Assembly (NCBI RefSeq): GCF_003722335.1
Contig: NZ_CP026100.1
Location: 2,144,001 to 2,208,000 of the forward strand
Source of the DNA: Caulobacter flavus
GTDB taxonomy: Bacteria > Pseudomonadota > Alphaproteobacteria > Caulobacterales > Caulobacteraceae
Length of the DNA: 64,000 nt
Reading direction: 5' to 3'
Below the pieces are notes generated by a model that was not told the DNA's origin, searched no databases, and was given only the letters and a program-made list of their open reading frames with translations. This document shows positions 16,479 to 27,081 of this stretch, one piece after another (positions within the stretch are counted from its first letter, which is position 1; every line of letters starts with the position of its first letter). A program made the position numbers and the translations under genes.

Positions 16479-18284
16479 CTAGCCCAGGCGACGCTTGATC
16501 TTGCGGATCAGCTGTTCGCCGCGCAGTTCGGCCATGCCGACGGCGTTGCGTTCGTCCAGCACCACCCCGTCGGCGACCAGGATTTCGCGCAGGGTGCGGT
16601 AGTCGACGTCCTGGACGTCGGCCTGCCGCGTGGGGGCGCACAGCATGGCCGCCGCGGCGCCGGCCGCCTGGCCCAGCGTCATCGACGTCATCTCCATGCG
16701 GATGGCCGAGAACGCCTGGTGCGAGGCCGCCACGGCGAAGGGCGCGAGCAGGTTGGTGGCCTGGTCGCGGTGCGGCAGCATGATGTCGAGCGGCAGGATC
16801 GAGCGCTGGTCGCGGCCGCCCGAGTTCTGCTCGAAATTGCCCTCGTTCCAGATCGTCCAGCCGTGCTCGCCCTTGACGGCGATGCGCTGCACCAGGTGGC
16901 TGTCCTGGCGATAGGAGGCCAGGGCCACGGCGCGCGACAGGCGTGGCGCGCCGTCCTTGTCGAGATCGGCCGCCGACCACATCGCGCCGTTGTCGAGGCG
17001 GCGGGCCTCGCGGACGTACAGCTGGTAGGGCCAGCCGGCCGAGTCGTTGGCGTGCGGGCGCGCATAGTGGTCCTTGGCCAGGCCCCACTGGCGCACTTCC
17101 TGCTGCAGCGAGGCGGGCAGGCGCGCGTCCTTCTCCCAGGCCAGGGCGTAGAAGAAGCCGCGGATGAAGCTCTCGTGTCGCTTCCAGATCACCTCGCGCT
17201 CGGCGTAGCTGGCGGTGGGATAGGCCCAGCTGAGCAGCACCGGATCGGTCGAGAAACCGCCGCGGGCGTTGACGTCGAAATAGCCGTCGCCCAGGTCGTT
17301 GGCGTAGATCAGGTCGTCGGCGAACGACCAGTCGACGCCGTGCTTCAGGCCGGCCTGGCCGATGGCGGCCACGTAGCGGAACAGCACCTCGTAGTCGGCG
17401 CGGTCGTAGCCGGGCGGCGGCGTCGACGGCAGGTCGATGCGCAGGCCCGGCCTGTTGCTCATGGTCAGGCGGAAATTGTAGGCCTGGACGGCCTTGTCGG
17501 CGGCGCCGATCGGCTTCTGGTCGCCCGGGGCGACGCCGCGCAGCAGGCCGCTGGCCTGATCGCCCTGGCGCTGGAACGGGTCGACGACGATCGACCGCCC
17601 GCGGATCTGGAACTGGTGGGTGCTGGTCTCGCCTTCGCGTGTGGCGCCGCGATAGCCGCCCAGGTTGTTGAGGGGCGAGGCGGCCTCGCGCCCGACCTGG
17701 AAGCCGACGCCGGCCGCGGCCAGCAGATCGCCCTCGTAGGAGGCGTCGACGAACACCCGGCCCGTGACGCGCAGGCCGTCGGCGGTCTCGAAGCCGGTGA
17801 TGCGGCGGTCGGTCTTGGTCACGCCGACGACGCCGCGCGAATAGACGACGGAGACCTGCTTGAGGGCCAGCATGTATTCGAAATAGGCCTCGGCCGCGCT
17901 GGGCTTGAAGCTGAAGCGGTTGCCCGCCTCGCCGCCGCCGCGCGACACCGCCTTGATCGTGCGCAGGGCCGCGCCGCCGAAGGCCTTGGCGTCGAGGAAG
18001 TCGGTCCAGCCCAGGCCGCCGCTCATCATCCCGCCGACATGGGCCTCGCGCCAGCCGCCGACGATCACCACCGAGGCGCGGGATTCGGCGACCTCCAGGG
18101 CCGCCATGACGCCGGCCGGGGTCGCGCCGTAGACGACCACGTCGGCCGAGATCGCCTGGCCCTCGTGCTCGTAGAGGCGTCGCGGGCCGTCGGCGGCCGT
18201 GGCCATCTTGCCTCGGTAGCAGCCGGCGAGAGAGGTCGAGGCGAGCGACAGCGCTCCCCCGAGCAACAGGCGACGATCGATCAT
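16479..18284 (-). CDS. FAD-dependent oxidoreductase, exported lipoprotein
   Basis: A 601-residue flavoprotein of the FAD_oxidored (PF12831-like) family. The lipoprotein signal ends in SLAGC (Cys22). The dinucleotide fold follows at about 48-75 (ADVVVYGATPAGVMAALEVAE), with HVGGMMSGGLGWTD next, a block typical of this group. GRVFVDASYEGDLLAAAG supplies another conserved motif, and MTLGQAAGAAAAM near the C-terminus completes the FAD site. Family members often sit in polysaccharide-degradation clusters, but the substrate here is unknown. It is convergent with the GGDEF-EAL gene, 6 bases apart. Confidence 0.85.
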   Translation of the reverse strand: MIDRRLLLGGALSLASTSLAGCYRGKMATAADGPRRLYEHEGQAISADVVVYGATPAGVMAALEVAESRASVVIVGGWREAHVGGMMSGGLGWTDFLDAKAFGGAALRTIKAVSRGGGEAGNRFSFKPSAAEAYFEYMLALKQVSVVYSRGVVGVTKTDRRITGFETADGLRVTGRVFVDASYEGDLLAAAGVGFQVGREAASPLNNLGGYRGATREGETSTHQFQIRGRSIVVDPFQRQGDQASGLLRGVAPGDQKPIGAADKAVQAYNFRLTMSNRPGLRIDLPSTPPPGYDRADYEVLFRYVAAIGQAGLKHGVDWSFADDLIYANDLGDGYFDVNARGGFSTDPVLLSWAYPTASYAEREVIWKRHESFIRGFFYALAWEKDARLPASLQQEVRQWGLAKDHYARPHANDSAGWPYQLYVREARRLDNGAMWSAADLDKDGAPRLSRAVALASYRQDSHLVQRIAVKGEHGWTIWNEGNFEQNSGGRDQRSILPLDIMLPHRDQATNLLAPFAVAASHQAFSAIRMEMTSMTLGQAAGAAAAMLCAPTRQADVQDVDYRTLREILVADGVVLDERNAVGMAELRGEQLIRKIKRRLG

Positions 18285-18430
18285 GCGGACCCCAGGGCGG
18301 CCGAACGCGGCCGCGCGAAAGAGCGGCGTTGTTAGCCGTCGCTACGGTGAAGCTCCACGGCGCACAACCGGCACCGTAGGCGGCGCATGACAATGTGTTT
18401 CAAGGTTGCAATGCGCGCTCGTCGCCGGCG

Positions 18431-19258
18431 CTACTTTTTGCCCAGGTTCGTCTTGCGGATCTTGCCCTGGTCGACGATCCAGACGTCCTCTCCGCCATTG
18501 GCGCCGACAGCCAGCGGCATCTTGTACAGCGAGCTCAGGAACACGTGCGTCTCGACCGGGGTGGGCGAGACGATGTGGCTGGCGAAGGCCATGGCCGGCT
18601 GGCCCTGGGCGGCCTTCGGCTTCTCGAGCAGCAGGCACGAGGCCGACAGGGCGTCGACGCGTTTCACCGTCTTGCCGTCGGCCGCGACGAAGATCCGGTA
18701 GTGGCCGCCGACCGGGATGGCGCCGGCGGCCGGGGCGGGCGCCAGCAGCCAGACGATGAAGCCGTCGCCGTCGGGATCCTTGACGATCGCGGTGTTGTAG
18801 CCGGCCCGGCAGGTCCTGGGCTGCACGGCGATGGCGGCCTGGCGGGCCGCGAAGGTCAGGCGTTCCTCCTCGGTCAGCTTGCGGTCGGCCGGCTCGGTGA
18901 CCGGACCCGCGCCCTTGCCGTCGACCACGACGTCGTAGCCGATCTCCAGCCCCTCGCCCCTGTCGCGCAGGAAGCGGACCTTGGCGGTCTTGCCGTCGTC
19001 CTCCACCAGCCAGCCCTTGAGGCCGGCGGCCTTCAAGTCGGGGACCTTGTCGCCCAGGGCGTCGCTGGCCAGCCAGGCGGCGATGTCCTGGCGATAGATG
19101 GCGCGTCCGAAGGCCTCGATCTGCGGCAGGTCGTAGGCCTTGATCGGCGCGGCGGGCCCGGCGGGCGCCTTGCTGGTGGCGACGGCGGGCTGGGCGTGGG
19201 CGACGCCGGAAAGCAGAAGGGCCAGGCTGACGGCCAGAGCCGGACGGAACGACGCCAC
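18431..19258 (-). CDS. Hypothetical secreted protein
   Basis: A 275-residue protein that I cannot assign to a characterised family. A signal peptide (VASFRPALAVSLALLLSGVAHA) is followed by a mature region with Cys in RTCRAGYN and SASCLLL that could pair. GTG at 19258 is chosen as start because GGGGGAG lies 8-9 bases upstream and the signal peptide begins there. It is preceded by the tetR/SMR pair and followed by the FAD oxidoreductase on the same strand, 146 bases away. Cell-envelope location is likely; the role is unknown. Confidence 0.7.
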   Translation of the reverse strand: MASFRPALAVSLALLLSGVAHAQPAVATSKAPAGPAAPIKAYDLPQIEAFGRAIYRQDIAAWLASDALGDKVPDLKAAGLKGWLVEDDGKTAKVRFLRDRGEGLEIGYDVVVDGKGAGPVTEPADRKLTEEERLTFAARQAAIAVQPRTCRAGYNTAIVKDPDGDGFIVWLLAPAPAAGAIPVGGHYRIFVAADGKTVKRVDALSASCLLLEKPKAAQGQPAMAFASHIVSPTPVETHVFLSSLYKMPLAVGANGGEDVWIVDQGKIRKTNLGKK

Positions 19259-19314
19259 GCTGTGTACTCCCCCAGGACAAACTCGACCCAAGGTAGCGCT
19301 TTGTGTAGCGACGT

Positions 19315-19869
19315 CTATGGGGAAGCGGCTTCCGGGTCCGTCAGCGCCAGCAGATCGTCGAAGATTTCGCGCCAGAGCGTATCGCCGATCTCGAAACCGA
19401 CCAGATGGCGGATGAAGAACAGCCCCTCGGCCGCCAGGAAGGCGATCCGTAGCCGGCGGGCCTCGGGCGTCGCGGCCGACAGGTCGCCGACCCGGGCGGC
19501 GTACCAGTCGGCCATGGGGCCGACCTTCTCGCCCCCGCCGGCGGCGGCCGCCAGCAGGGTGGCGACCCGGCTGATGGTCTCGGCCTCTTCGCCGGCGGTG
19601 GAGCGCAGGTGCTCGGCGATGATTTCGCGCGGCGTGGGCGAGGGGCCCACGGCCTTGTCGAAGCGCGCCTGCTCCTGGGCGGCCCAGCGGTCGAGCAGGG
19701 CGTTGATCATGCCCTCCTTGGTGACGAAGGCCGACTGCACGCTGGCCTTGGGCGCATCGGCCGCGGCCGCGACGGCGCCGAACGACAGGGCGGCCGCGCC
19801 GCTCTTGGCCACGACGGCCTCGGCCGCGTCGAGAAGGCGGTCGCGATCCATCGTGCGTGGCCTGGCCAT
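19315..19869 (-). CDS. TetR-family transcriptional repressor
   Basis: A 184-residue regulator. The N-terminal helix-turn-helix (about 8-50: MDRDRLLDAAEAVVAKSGAA then VAAAADAPKASVQSAF) has the TetR pattern, followed by an all-helical ligand-binding domain. The ATG at 19869 has AAGGAG upstream. It is divergent from an SMR exporter with 80 bases between. A perfect palindrome in that gap is the likely operator for both genes. The inferred job is ligand-induced derepression of the exporter. Confidence 0.88.
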   Translation of the reverse strand: MARPRTMDRDRLLDAAEAVVAKSGAAALSFGAVAAAADAPKASVQSAFVTKEGMINALLDRWAAQEQARFDKAVGPSPTPREIIAEHLRSTAGEEAETISRVATLLAAAAGGGEKVGPMADWYAARVGDLSAATPEARRLRIAFLAAEGLFFIRHLVGFEIGDTLWREIFDDLLALTDPEAASP

Positions 19870-19891
19870 CCGGCGGCTCCTTGAATTATTC

Positions 19892-19907
19892 AAATACGAT
19901 CGTATTT
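19892..19907. promoter_or_regulatory. Palindromic operator shared by tetR and the SMR gene
   Basis: AAATACGATCGTATTT is a perfect 16-bp palindrome between the divergent genes, extendable to 22 bp with one mismatched pair. Position and symmetry fit a TetR-dimer site. Confidence 0.65.
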
Positions 19908-19949
19908 AAACGGGCAGCCTCGATCAATGACGATCAAAGGAGACGTTTC

Positions 19950-20267
19950 GTGGCCTGGATGTACCTCGTTTTCGCCGGCCTGCTGGAAATCGGTTGGCCC
20001 GTGGGCCTGAAAATGGCCCAGGCGCCGGGCACGCGGCTGCTGGGCGTCGCCGTCGCCCTGGCCTTCATGGCCGCCAGCGGCACGCTGCTGTTCATCGCCC
20101 AGCGGCAGATCCCGCTCGGTACGGCCTATGCGGTGTGGACCGGTATCGGCGCGGCCGGCACCTTCCTGGTTGGAGTGCTGGTCTTCGGCGACCCGACCTC
20201 GCTGACCCGCTATCTGGGCGTGGCGCTGATCGTCGCCGGCGTGGCCGCTCTGAAGTTTGGCCACTGA
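19950..20267 (+). CDS. Small multidrug resistance (SMR) transporter, Gdx/SugE-like
   Basis: A 105-residue inner-membrane protein with four transmembrane helices. The essential Glu13 lies in AGLLEIGWPVGLK. The GTAYAVWTGIGA block matches the Gdx/SugE (guanidinium/H+ antiporter) branch better than the EmrE branch. It would act as an antiparallel dimer. GTG at 19950 is the start because AAAGGAGA precedes it; the earlier in-frame start runs across the operator. No guanidine riboswitch is recognisable upstream, and control appears to be by the divergent TetR protein instead. Substrate is therefore uncertain. Confidence 0.85.
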   Translation: MAWMYLVFAGLLEIGWPVGLKMAQAPGTRLLGVAVALAFMAASGTLLFIAQRQIPLGTAYAVWTGIGAAGTFLVGVLVFGDPTSLTRYLGVALIVAGVAALKFGH

Positions 20268-20272
20268 AGAGC

Positions 20273-20577
20273 CTACCCCTCCAGCGCCTCGTAGAGCCCC
20301 CGCGCCTCTGGCGCCGGCCCCCGGCGTTCGCCGCAGTCGAGGATGCGCACGTTCACCAGCCGGCCGCCGATGGCGAAGACCAGGACGTCGCCGGCCTTGA
20401 GGTTGCGCGAGGGCTTGTCGATACGGCTGTCGGGGGCGCCGGCGCGGGTCAGGCGGATGCGGCCCTCGTCGACGAAGCGGGCGGCCATCGAGCGGGTCTT
20501 GAAGAAGCGGGCGCGCCACAGCCAGACGTCGGCCCGGCAGTGATCCTCGTGCGCGGCGTCGTGGCGGGCCTCGTCGC

Positions 20578-20581
<4 letters not shown>
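20273..20581 (-). CDS. S4-domain RNA-binding protein (Hsp15-like)
   Basis: A 102-residue protein with an S4 RNA-binding domain: RADVWLWRARFFKTRSMAARFVDEGRIRL, then KPSRNLKAGDVLVF. Hsp15/HslR-type proteins bind stalled 50S subunits carrying nascent chains. Its start overlaps the helicase stop by 4 bases (ATGA), so it is translationally coupled to that gene and probably acts with it in RNA or ribosome handling. Confidence 0.88.
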
Positions 20582-23142
<2,561 letters not shown>

Positions 23143-23245
23143 GACCTTACGAAAGTGGGGCGGGAATCGAGGCGAGGCAAGCGGAGGCTTGGAAGGAGGC
23201 GATCGTCCTCGCTCATGGGTTGCGGTATCGGCGCGGGCATGCGAA

Positions 23246-23273
23246 ATAAATGTGAGTGAGCATTCACATTTAT
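23246..23273. promoter_or_regulatory. 28-bp inverted repeat upstream of a secreted protein gene
   Basis: Perfect 10-bp arms ATAAATGTGA and TCACATTTAT with an 8-base spacer lie between the helicase gene and the gene at 23285, 11 bases before the latter's ATG. The arms contain TGTGA/TCACA, as in CRP sites, but the spacing is 8 rather than 6. The inner TGAGTGAGCATTCA also looks like a TetR-family operator. The binding protein is unknown. Confidence 0.5.
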
Positions 23274-23284
23274 GGGGTGGTGGA

Positions 23285-23878
23285 ATGTCCGGCGCATACG
23301 TCGGCGCGTCGATCGCGCTTCTGCTGGCGAGCGCCGGGCAGCCCCTGTTTCCGCCCTCCCTGTCGCTGAAGGAGGACCGTACGGGTATCTCCTTCGCCTA
23401 TGCGGGGGTGGCCAGCGTCGCCGTCGTCGGCGAAGCCACGGGGCGCAACTATCTCGACCATCTGGGTGTAAACGGCCCGCTTCCGGGCCAGCCCGGAGGC
23501 GGGTATCCGCTCTGTACGCCCGAAACCTTGGCCCGGTTCGTCCTGGACAAGCGCGCCTTCTGCGTGGCGGCCAAAGGCAGTTGGGATCTGGGCGACTGTC
23601 GTTGGCGGGCTTGGTGCGCGCCGGTGATCGTGGCGCCCGAACTGGCCAGGGATCCCCGCTGGGGGCCGGTGATGGAACATGCGCTGAGGAAACCCTGCGC
23701 CGTCATCGGTTCGCCTTACGACACGGCCGAGGCCGATCGGCGGCTGAGGGTGAAGGGTCAGGCCTACGGCCAGTTCGGGATGTGGCGGATGATGAACTGC
23801 TCGCCCTTTCGGCCGCGCAAGGTCGTCAGCCTGGAATACCACGAGGCCTATTCGGCCTACTTCGTCCGCTATCGCTAA
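23285..23878 (+). CDS. Hypothetical protein, possibly exported
   Basis: A 197-residue protein I do not recognise. A short hydrophobic N-terminus (GASIALLLASAG) could be a signal peptide or anchor. The body has four or more Cys (LCTPE, AFCVAA, GDCRWRAWCAP, MNCSPF), suggesting disulfides and an extracytoplasmic location. The ATG at 23285 follows GGTGGTGG, and the earlier in-frame codons cross the inverted repeat. A strong palindrome just upstream suggests tight regulation. Confidence 0.6.
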   Translation: MSGAYVGASIALLLASAGQPLFPPSLSLKEDRTGISFAYAGVASVAVVGEATGRNYLDHLGVNGPLPGQPGGGYPLCTPETLARFVLDKRAFCVAAKGSWDLGDCRWRAWCAPVIVAPELARDPRWGPVMEHALRKPCAVIGSPYDTAEADRRLRVKGQAYGQFGMWRMMNCSPFRPRKVVSLEYHEAYSAYFVRYR

Positions 23879-24419
23879 AGCCGCTGGCGCATGATCTGGA
23901 CCGCTCCGTGCGACGATCCGCCGCCCGGGCCGTAAACCATGCCGGCCAGGGTGAGCGGCTATGAGGGCGGGGAGTTCCTCCCGCTCACGCTTGTCCCGGC
24001 CAAGAACCCATGTTCGCCACGCTTCGGTGTTTGGATCAGCACGACCCGACGCTGGTGATCTGGGCGCTCGTCGTCTGCCTGGCGTCGATGGCCGTGGGGG
24101 TGCACGCCTATCATCGGGGCGCGACGGCGGCGGGACCGGCCCGCGCGGCGTGGATCCTGCTGACGGGCCTGGTGCTGGGCAGCGGCGTCTGGGCCACGCA
24201 CTTCATCGCCATGCTGGGCTTCCAGCCCGGGCTGCGGCTCAGCTTCGACGAGCCGATGACGGCCCTGTCGTTCGTGGTGGCGCTGGCCGGCCTGGCCGGC
24301 GGCGCGGGCGTGGCCATGACCGCGACCGGGCGGACGTGGCGGCTGGCCGGCGGAGCGATCTGCGGCGCCAGCATCGCCGCCATGCACTTCGTCGGCGTCT
24401 CGGCCATGCGACTGCCGGC

Positions 24420-24545
24420 CCTGATGGGGACTGTTGCGAAATTCGGAACGTCGAAGAACAGACCAGAATCCGTTCGAGAACAGTTCGGAATCAAAAGGGG
24501 AAAGTCGTTCTCGTTTTACCCCATTATGCAACGATCCCCTGATGG
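24420..24545. repeat. 8-bp target-site duplication around the MITE
   Basis: CCTGATGG occurs at 24420-24427 and again at 24538-24545, immediately outside the inserted element. One copy belongs to the original kinase codons (Leu-Met-Val). Confidence 0.85.
24428..24537. mobile_element. 110-bp MITE with IS6-like terminal inverted repeats
   Basis: The insert begins GGACTGTTGCGAAA and ends GCAACGATCC, whose reverse complement is GGATCGTTGC. The 10-bp tips agree at 8 positions, and shorter matches continue inward. It is visibly AT-richer than the kinase, codes for nothing recognisable, and is bounded by an 8-bp duplication. IS6/IS26 ends have a CTGTTGC core and this family makes 8-bp duplications, so mobilisation by an IS6-type transposase in trans is the best inference. 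I see no second copy in the window. Confidence 0.82.
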
Positions 24546-26380
24546 TCTGGCGGTCCGACCTGCTGGTCGCCGCCGTCCTGATCGCCGCCGGCCTTTCGGC
24601 CCTGGCCTTCGCGGACCTGCGGCGCGAGAGCGGTCTTCGCGGGCGCGCGGCCTCGATCCTGCTGCTGGCGGCGGCCGTCTGCGGCCTGCACTTCGTGGGC
24701 ATGGGGGCGGTCACTCTGCTGCCGATCGCCGACGTCGAGGCGGCGGGCCGGTTCACGCGCGACGAGCTGGCGCGGTCGGTCATCGCCATGGTGTCGATGA
24801 TCGTCCTGGCCGGCTGCGGCATGCTGCTGACCCACCGCCTGGCCCATCGCTCGGCCTTCGCCACCCTGCGCTCGGCGCTGAACCGGGCGCCGATCGGCCT
24901 GGGCTATTTCGATCGCAACAACCTGCTGCAGGTGTGGAACGCCACCCTGGCCGACTTCGCGCGACCCTATGACCTGACCCTGGCGCGGGGCATGAGCCTG
25001 AGCGAGATCGCCGAGCGCACCGCGATGGACGCCCAGGCCCGCCAGGCGGCCAGGGCGGTGCTCGACGCGGTCGACGATCAGGTCGGCGAATGGGTGTCGC
25101 CCGACACCTTCAGCTCGCCCGACGGCCGCTTCCAGTCGCTGAAGCTGACGCCGGCCGAGGACGGCGGCTTCCTGCTGATCATCACCGACATCACCGAGCA
25201 CGTGACGGTGACCGAGCGCGAGATCGAGGCCCGGCGCCTGGCCGAAGGGGCCAGCCGCGCCAAGAGCGAGTTCCTGGCCAATATGAGCCACGAGATCCGC
25301 ACGCCGCTGAACGGCATCCTCGGCATGACCCAGGTCATGTCGCGCGAGGCCCTGGACGAGGACCAGCGCGAGCGGCTCGAGATCATCGGCGCCTCCGGGG
25401 CGGCCCTGCTGGAGATCCTCAACGACGTCCTTGACCTTTCCAAGATCGAGGCGGGCCGGATGGAGCTGAACGAGGCCGCGTTCGATCTCGACGAGACGGT
25501 GCGGCTGGCGCTGGCGCCTTACGCGCCGCTGGCCGCCGAGAAGGACCTCGCGCTGACGCTGGCAGTGGACGAGGCGGCGGCGGGTTCGTGGCTGGGCGAC
25601 GCGCCCCGCCTGCGCCAGATCCTCGGCAACCTGGTGGTCAACGCGGTGAAGTTCACCGACCAGGGCGGCGTGGCCGTATCGGTCGAACGGCGCGAGGCCG
25701 GCCTCCGCTTCATCGTGGCCGACACCGGCGAGGGGGTGTCGGAGGCCGATCGCGAGCGGATCTTCAAGGCCTTCACCCAGGCCGACGCCTCGGCCACCCG
25801 GCGCCATGGCGGCACGGGCCTTGGCCTGACCATCTCGCGCAGCCTGGCCGAGCGGATGGGCGGGACGCTGTGGCTGGAGAGCCGCGAGGGCCAGGGGGCG
25901 ACCTTCGGCGTCGACCTGCCGCTGGTCGCATTGGCCGGGGAGGCCGCCACGAAGGGCGTCGCGCCTGTCGCCCAGGCGGCCCCGCAAGCGGCGCTGCGCA
26001 TCCTGGCGGCCGAGGACAACCTGGTGAACCAGACGGTGCTGCAGGCCCTGCTGGCGCCGTTCGAGGTCGAGCTGACGCTGGCCGCCGACGGCCGCCAGGC
26101 GGTGGCCGCCTACGAGGCCGATCCGGCGATCGACCTGATCCTGATGGACATCCAGATGCCGGAGCTCAACGGCTTGGCCGCCGCCGAGGCCATCCGGCGG
26201 TTCGAGGCGGCGCACGGCCGGGCGGCCGTCCCGATCATCGCGGTGACGGCCAACGCCATGCCCCACCAGGTCGAGACCTACTTCGCCGCCGGCATGAACG
26301 CCTTCGTCGCCAAGCCGCTGAACCTCGCCGACCTGCTGGCGGCGATCGAGCTGGCGACGCCGAGAGCGGACGCGGCTTAG
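24542..26380 (+). CDS. Surviving C-terminal part of the MHYT hybrid kinase
   Basis: A 612-residue open frame left after the insertion. It could start at the ATG at 24542, inside the right target duplication, or at a TTG at 24434 within the element. It keeps roughly the last MHYT unit and neighbouring helices, a PAS-like region (about 110-225), the HisKA box with His in [12 protein letters not shown], HATPase boxes (NLVVNAVKFTDQGG, GTGLGLTISRSLAE), and a C-terminal receiver with Asp in LMDIQMPE and Lys in AKPLNL. If expressed it would be a kinase lacking most of its sensor. No good Shine-Dalgarno precedes either start, so expression is doubtful. Confidence 0.6.
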   Translation: MVWRSDLLVAAVLIAAGLSALAFADLRRESGLRGRAASILLLAAAVCGLHFVGMGAVTLLPIADVEAAGRFTRDELARSVIAMVSMIVLAGCGMLLTHRLAHRSAFATLRSALNRAPIGLGYFDRNNLLQVWNATLADFARPYDLTLARGMSLSEIAERTAMDAQARQAARAVLDAVDDQVGEWVSPDTFSSPDGRFQSLKLTPAEDGGFLLIITDITEHVTVTEREIEARRLAEGASRAKSEFLANMSHEIRTPLNGILGMTQVMSREALDEDQRERLEIIGASGAALLEILNDVLDLSKIEAGRMELNEAAFDLDETVRLALAPYAPLAAEKDLALTLAVDEAAAGSWLGDAPRLRQILGNLVVNAVKFTDQGGVAVSVERREAGLRFIVADTGEGVSEADRERIFKAFTQADASATRRHGGTGLGLTISRSLAERMGGTLWLESREGQGATFGVDLPLVALAGEAATKGVAPVAQAAPQAALRILAAEDNLVNQTVLQALLAPFEVELTLAADGRQAVAAYEADPAIDLILMDIQMPELNGLAAAEAIRRFEAAHGRAAVPIIAVTANAMPHQVETYFAAGMNAFVAKPLNLADLLAAIELATPRADAA

Positions 26381-26410
26381 CGCAAGCCTGGAACTGAGCC
26401 TTCTGGGGGT

Positions 26411-26428
26411 GTATATACAGGTGCATAC
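26411..26428. promoter_or_regulatory. Probable vapBC autoregulatory operator
   Basis: GTATATAC (26411-26418) and GTGCATAC (26421-26428) are adjacent, palindrome-like half-sites 12 bases before the antitoxin start, where VapB-VapC complexes usually bind. Confidence 0.5.
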
Positions 26429-26440
26429 TTGGAGGCGCGG

Positions 26441-26680
26441 ATGACCCGGTCCAGCACTCGAACCTTTCGCAGCGGCAACAGCCAGGCCGTTCGCCTGCCC
26501 AAGGAGGTGGCGTTCGCCGAGGAGACCGAGCTTACCCTGGTCCGCGCTGGCGACGTGCTGACGATCTATCCATCGCGCGGCACGGTTCAGGATCTGGTCG
26601 CACGGCTGGCCGATCTGCCCAAGCCGAGCGCCGTGGAAGTCCGCGACGACGAGGACCTGCCCGAGCGGCCCGGCCTCTAG
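26441..26680 (+). CDS. vapB: VapB-type antitoxin (AbrB/SpoVT fold)
   Basis: A 79-residue antitoxin. The N-terminal swapped-hairpin DNA-binding domain is recognisable in TRTFRSGNSQAVRLPKEVAF. The acidic C-terminal tail (EVRDDEDLPERPGL) would bind and block the toxin. The ATG at 26441 has GGAGG eight bases upstream. The gene ends 3 bases before vapC and the two form one operon, likely repressed by their own complex at the half-sites just upstream. Confidence 0.88.
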   Translation: MTRSSTRTFRSGNSQAVRLPKEVAFAEETELTLVRAGDVLTIYPSRGTVQDLVARLADLPKPSAVEVRDDEDLPERPGL

Positions 26681-26683
26681 AGC

Positions 26684-27073
26684 GTGGCGGCCTTCGTCCT
26701 CGACACCAACGTGGCGATCCACCTGCGTGATGGCGATCCGGTCATTTCAGCCAAGATCGCGGCGTTGGATGGCGCGGTGCTGCTGTCGATCGTCTCACGC
26801 GTCGAACTGGAAGGCGGTGTCTATCGCGAGCCAGCGGACGTAGCCGTGCGCCGGGCTCGGCTGGACGCCATGCTCGATATCCTGCCGGTGCTGGATTTCG
26901 GCGCCGAGGCGGCCGACGCCTATCGGGCGATCGTGCAGGCGACCGGCTACTCCCGCCGCAAGATCCTCGATCGGATGATCGCGGCCCAGGCGCTGACCCA
27001 TCGCGCCACCCTGGTCACCTGCAACCCGGCCGACTTCCAGGATGTCCCGGGACTGGCGCTGCTGGCCTGGTAG
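26684..27073 (+). CDS. vapC: VapC PIN-domain ribonuclease toxin
   Basis: A 129-residue PIN-domain RNase. The acidic metal-binding residues are present: Asp7 in VLDTN, Glu41 in RVELEGG, Asp96 in ILDRMIA and Asp117 in PADF, so it looks active. VapC toxins cut tRNA or rRNA when the labile antitoxin is lost. It starts at GTG (26684), 3 bases after vapB, consistent with coupled translation. Position just after the disrupted kinase may help fix that region in the chromosome. Confidence 0.9.
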   Translation: MAAFVLDTNVAIHLRDGDPVISAKIAALDGAVLLSIVSRVELEGGVYREPADVAVRRARLDAMLDILPVLDFGAEAADAYRAIVQATGYSRRKILDRMIAAQALTHRATLVTCNPADFQDVPGLALLAW

Positions 27074-27081
27074 GCGGCCCC

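Larger units (their letters stand above)
24010..26380 (+). pseudogene. MHYT-domain hybrid histidine kinase disrupted by a MITE
   Basis: Originally a membrane sensor kinase of about 750 residues. The N-terminal frame (24010 on) encodes MHYT helices (WATHFIAMLGF, AMHFVGVSAMRLPALM) up to base 24427. The reading frame is then broken by a 118-bp net insertion and continues in another frame to a stop at 24972. The C-terminal frame resumes at MVWRSDLLVAA with the third MHYT unit (LHFVGMGAV), a PAS region, HisKA ([11 protein letters not shown]), HATPase and a receiver (LMDIQMPELNG). Joining bases 24427 and 24546 gives an uninterrupted LPALMVWRSD, the expected family sequence. MHYT domains are proposed to bind metal and sense gases or redox state; the intact sensor is lost. 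Confidence 0.88.

Noticed and set aside
19908..19949. A guanidine riboswitch before the SMR gene
   Set aside because: The leader is too short and lacks recognisable conserved loops.
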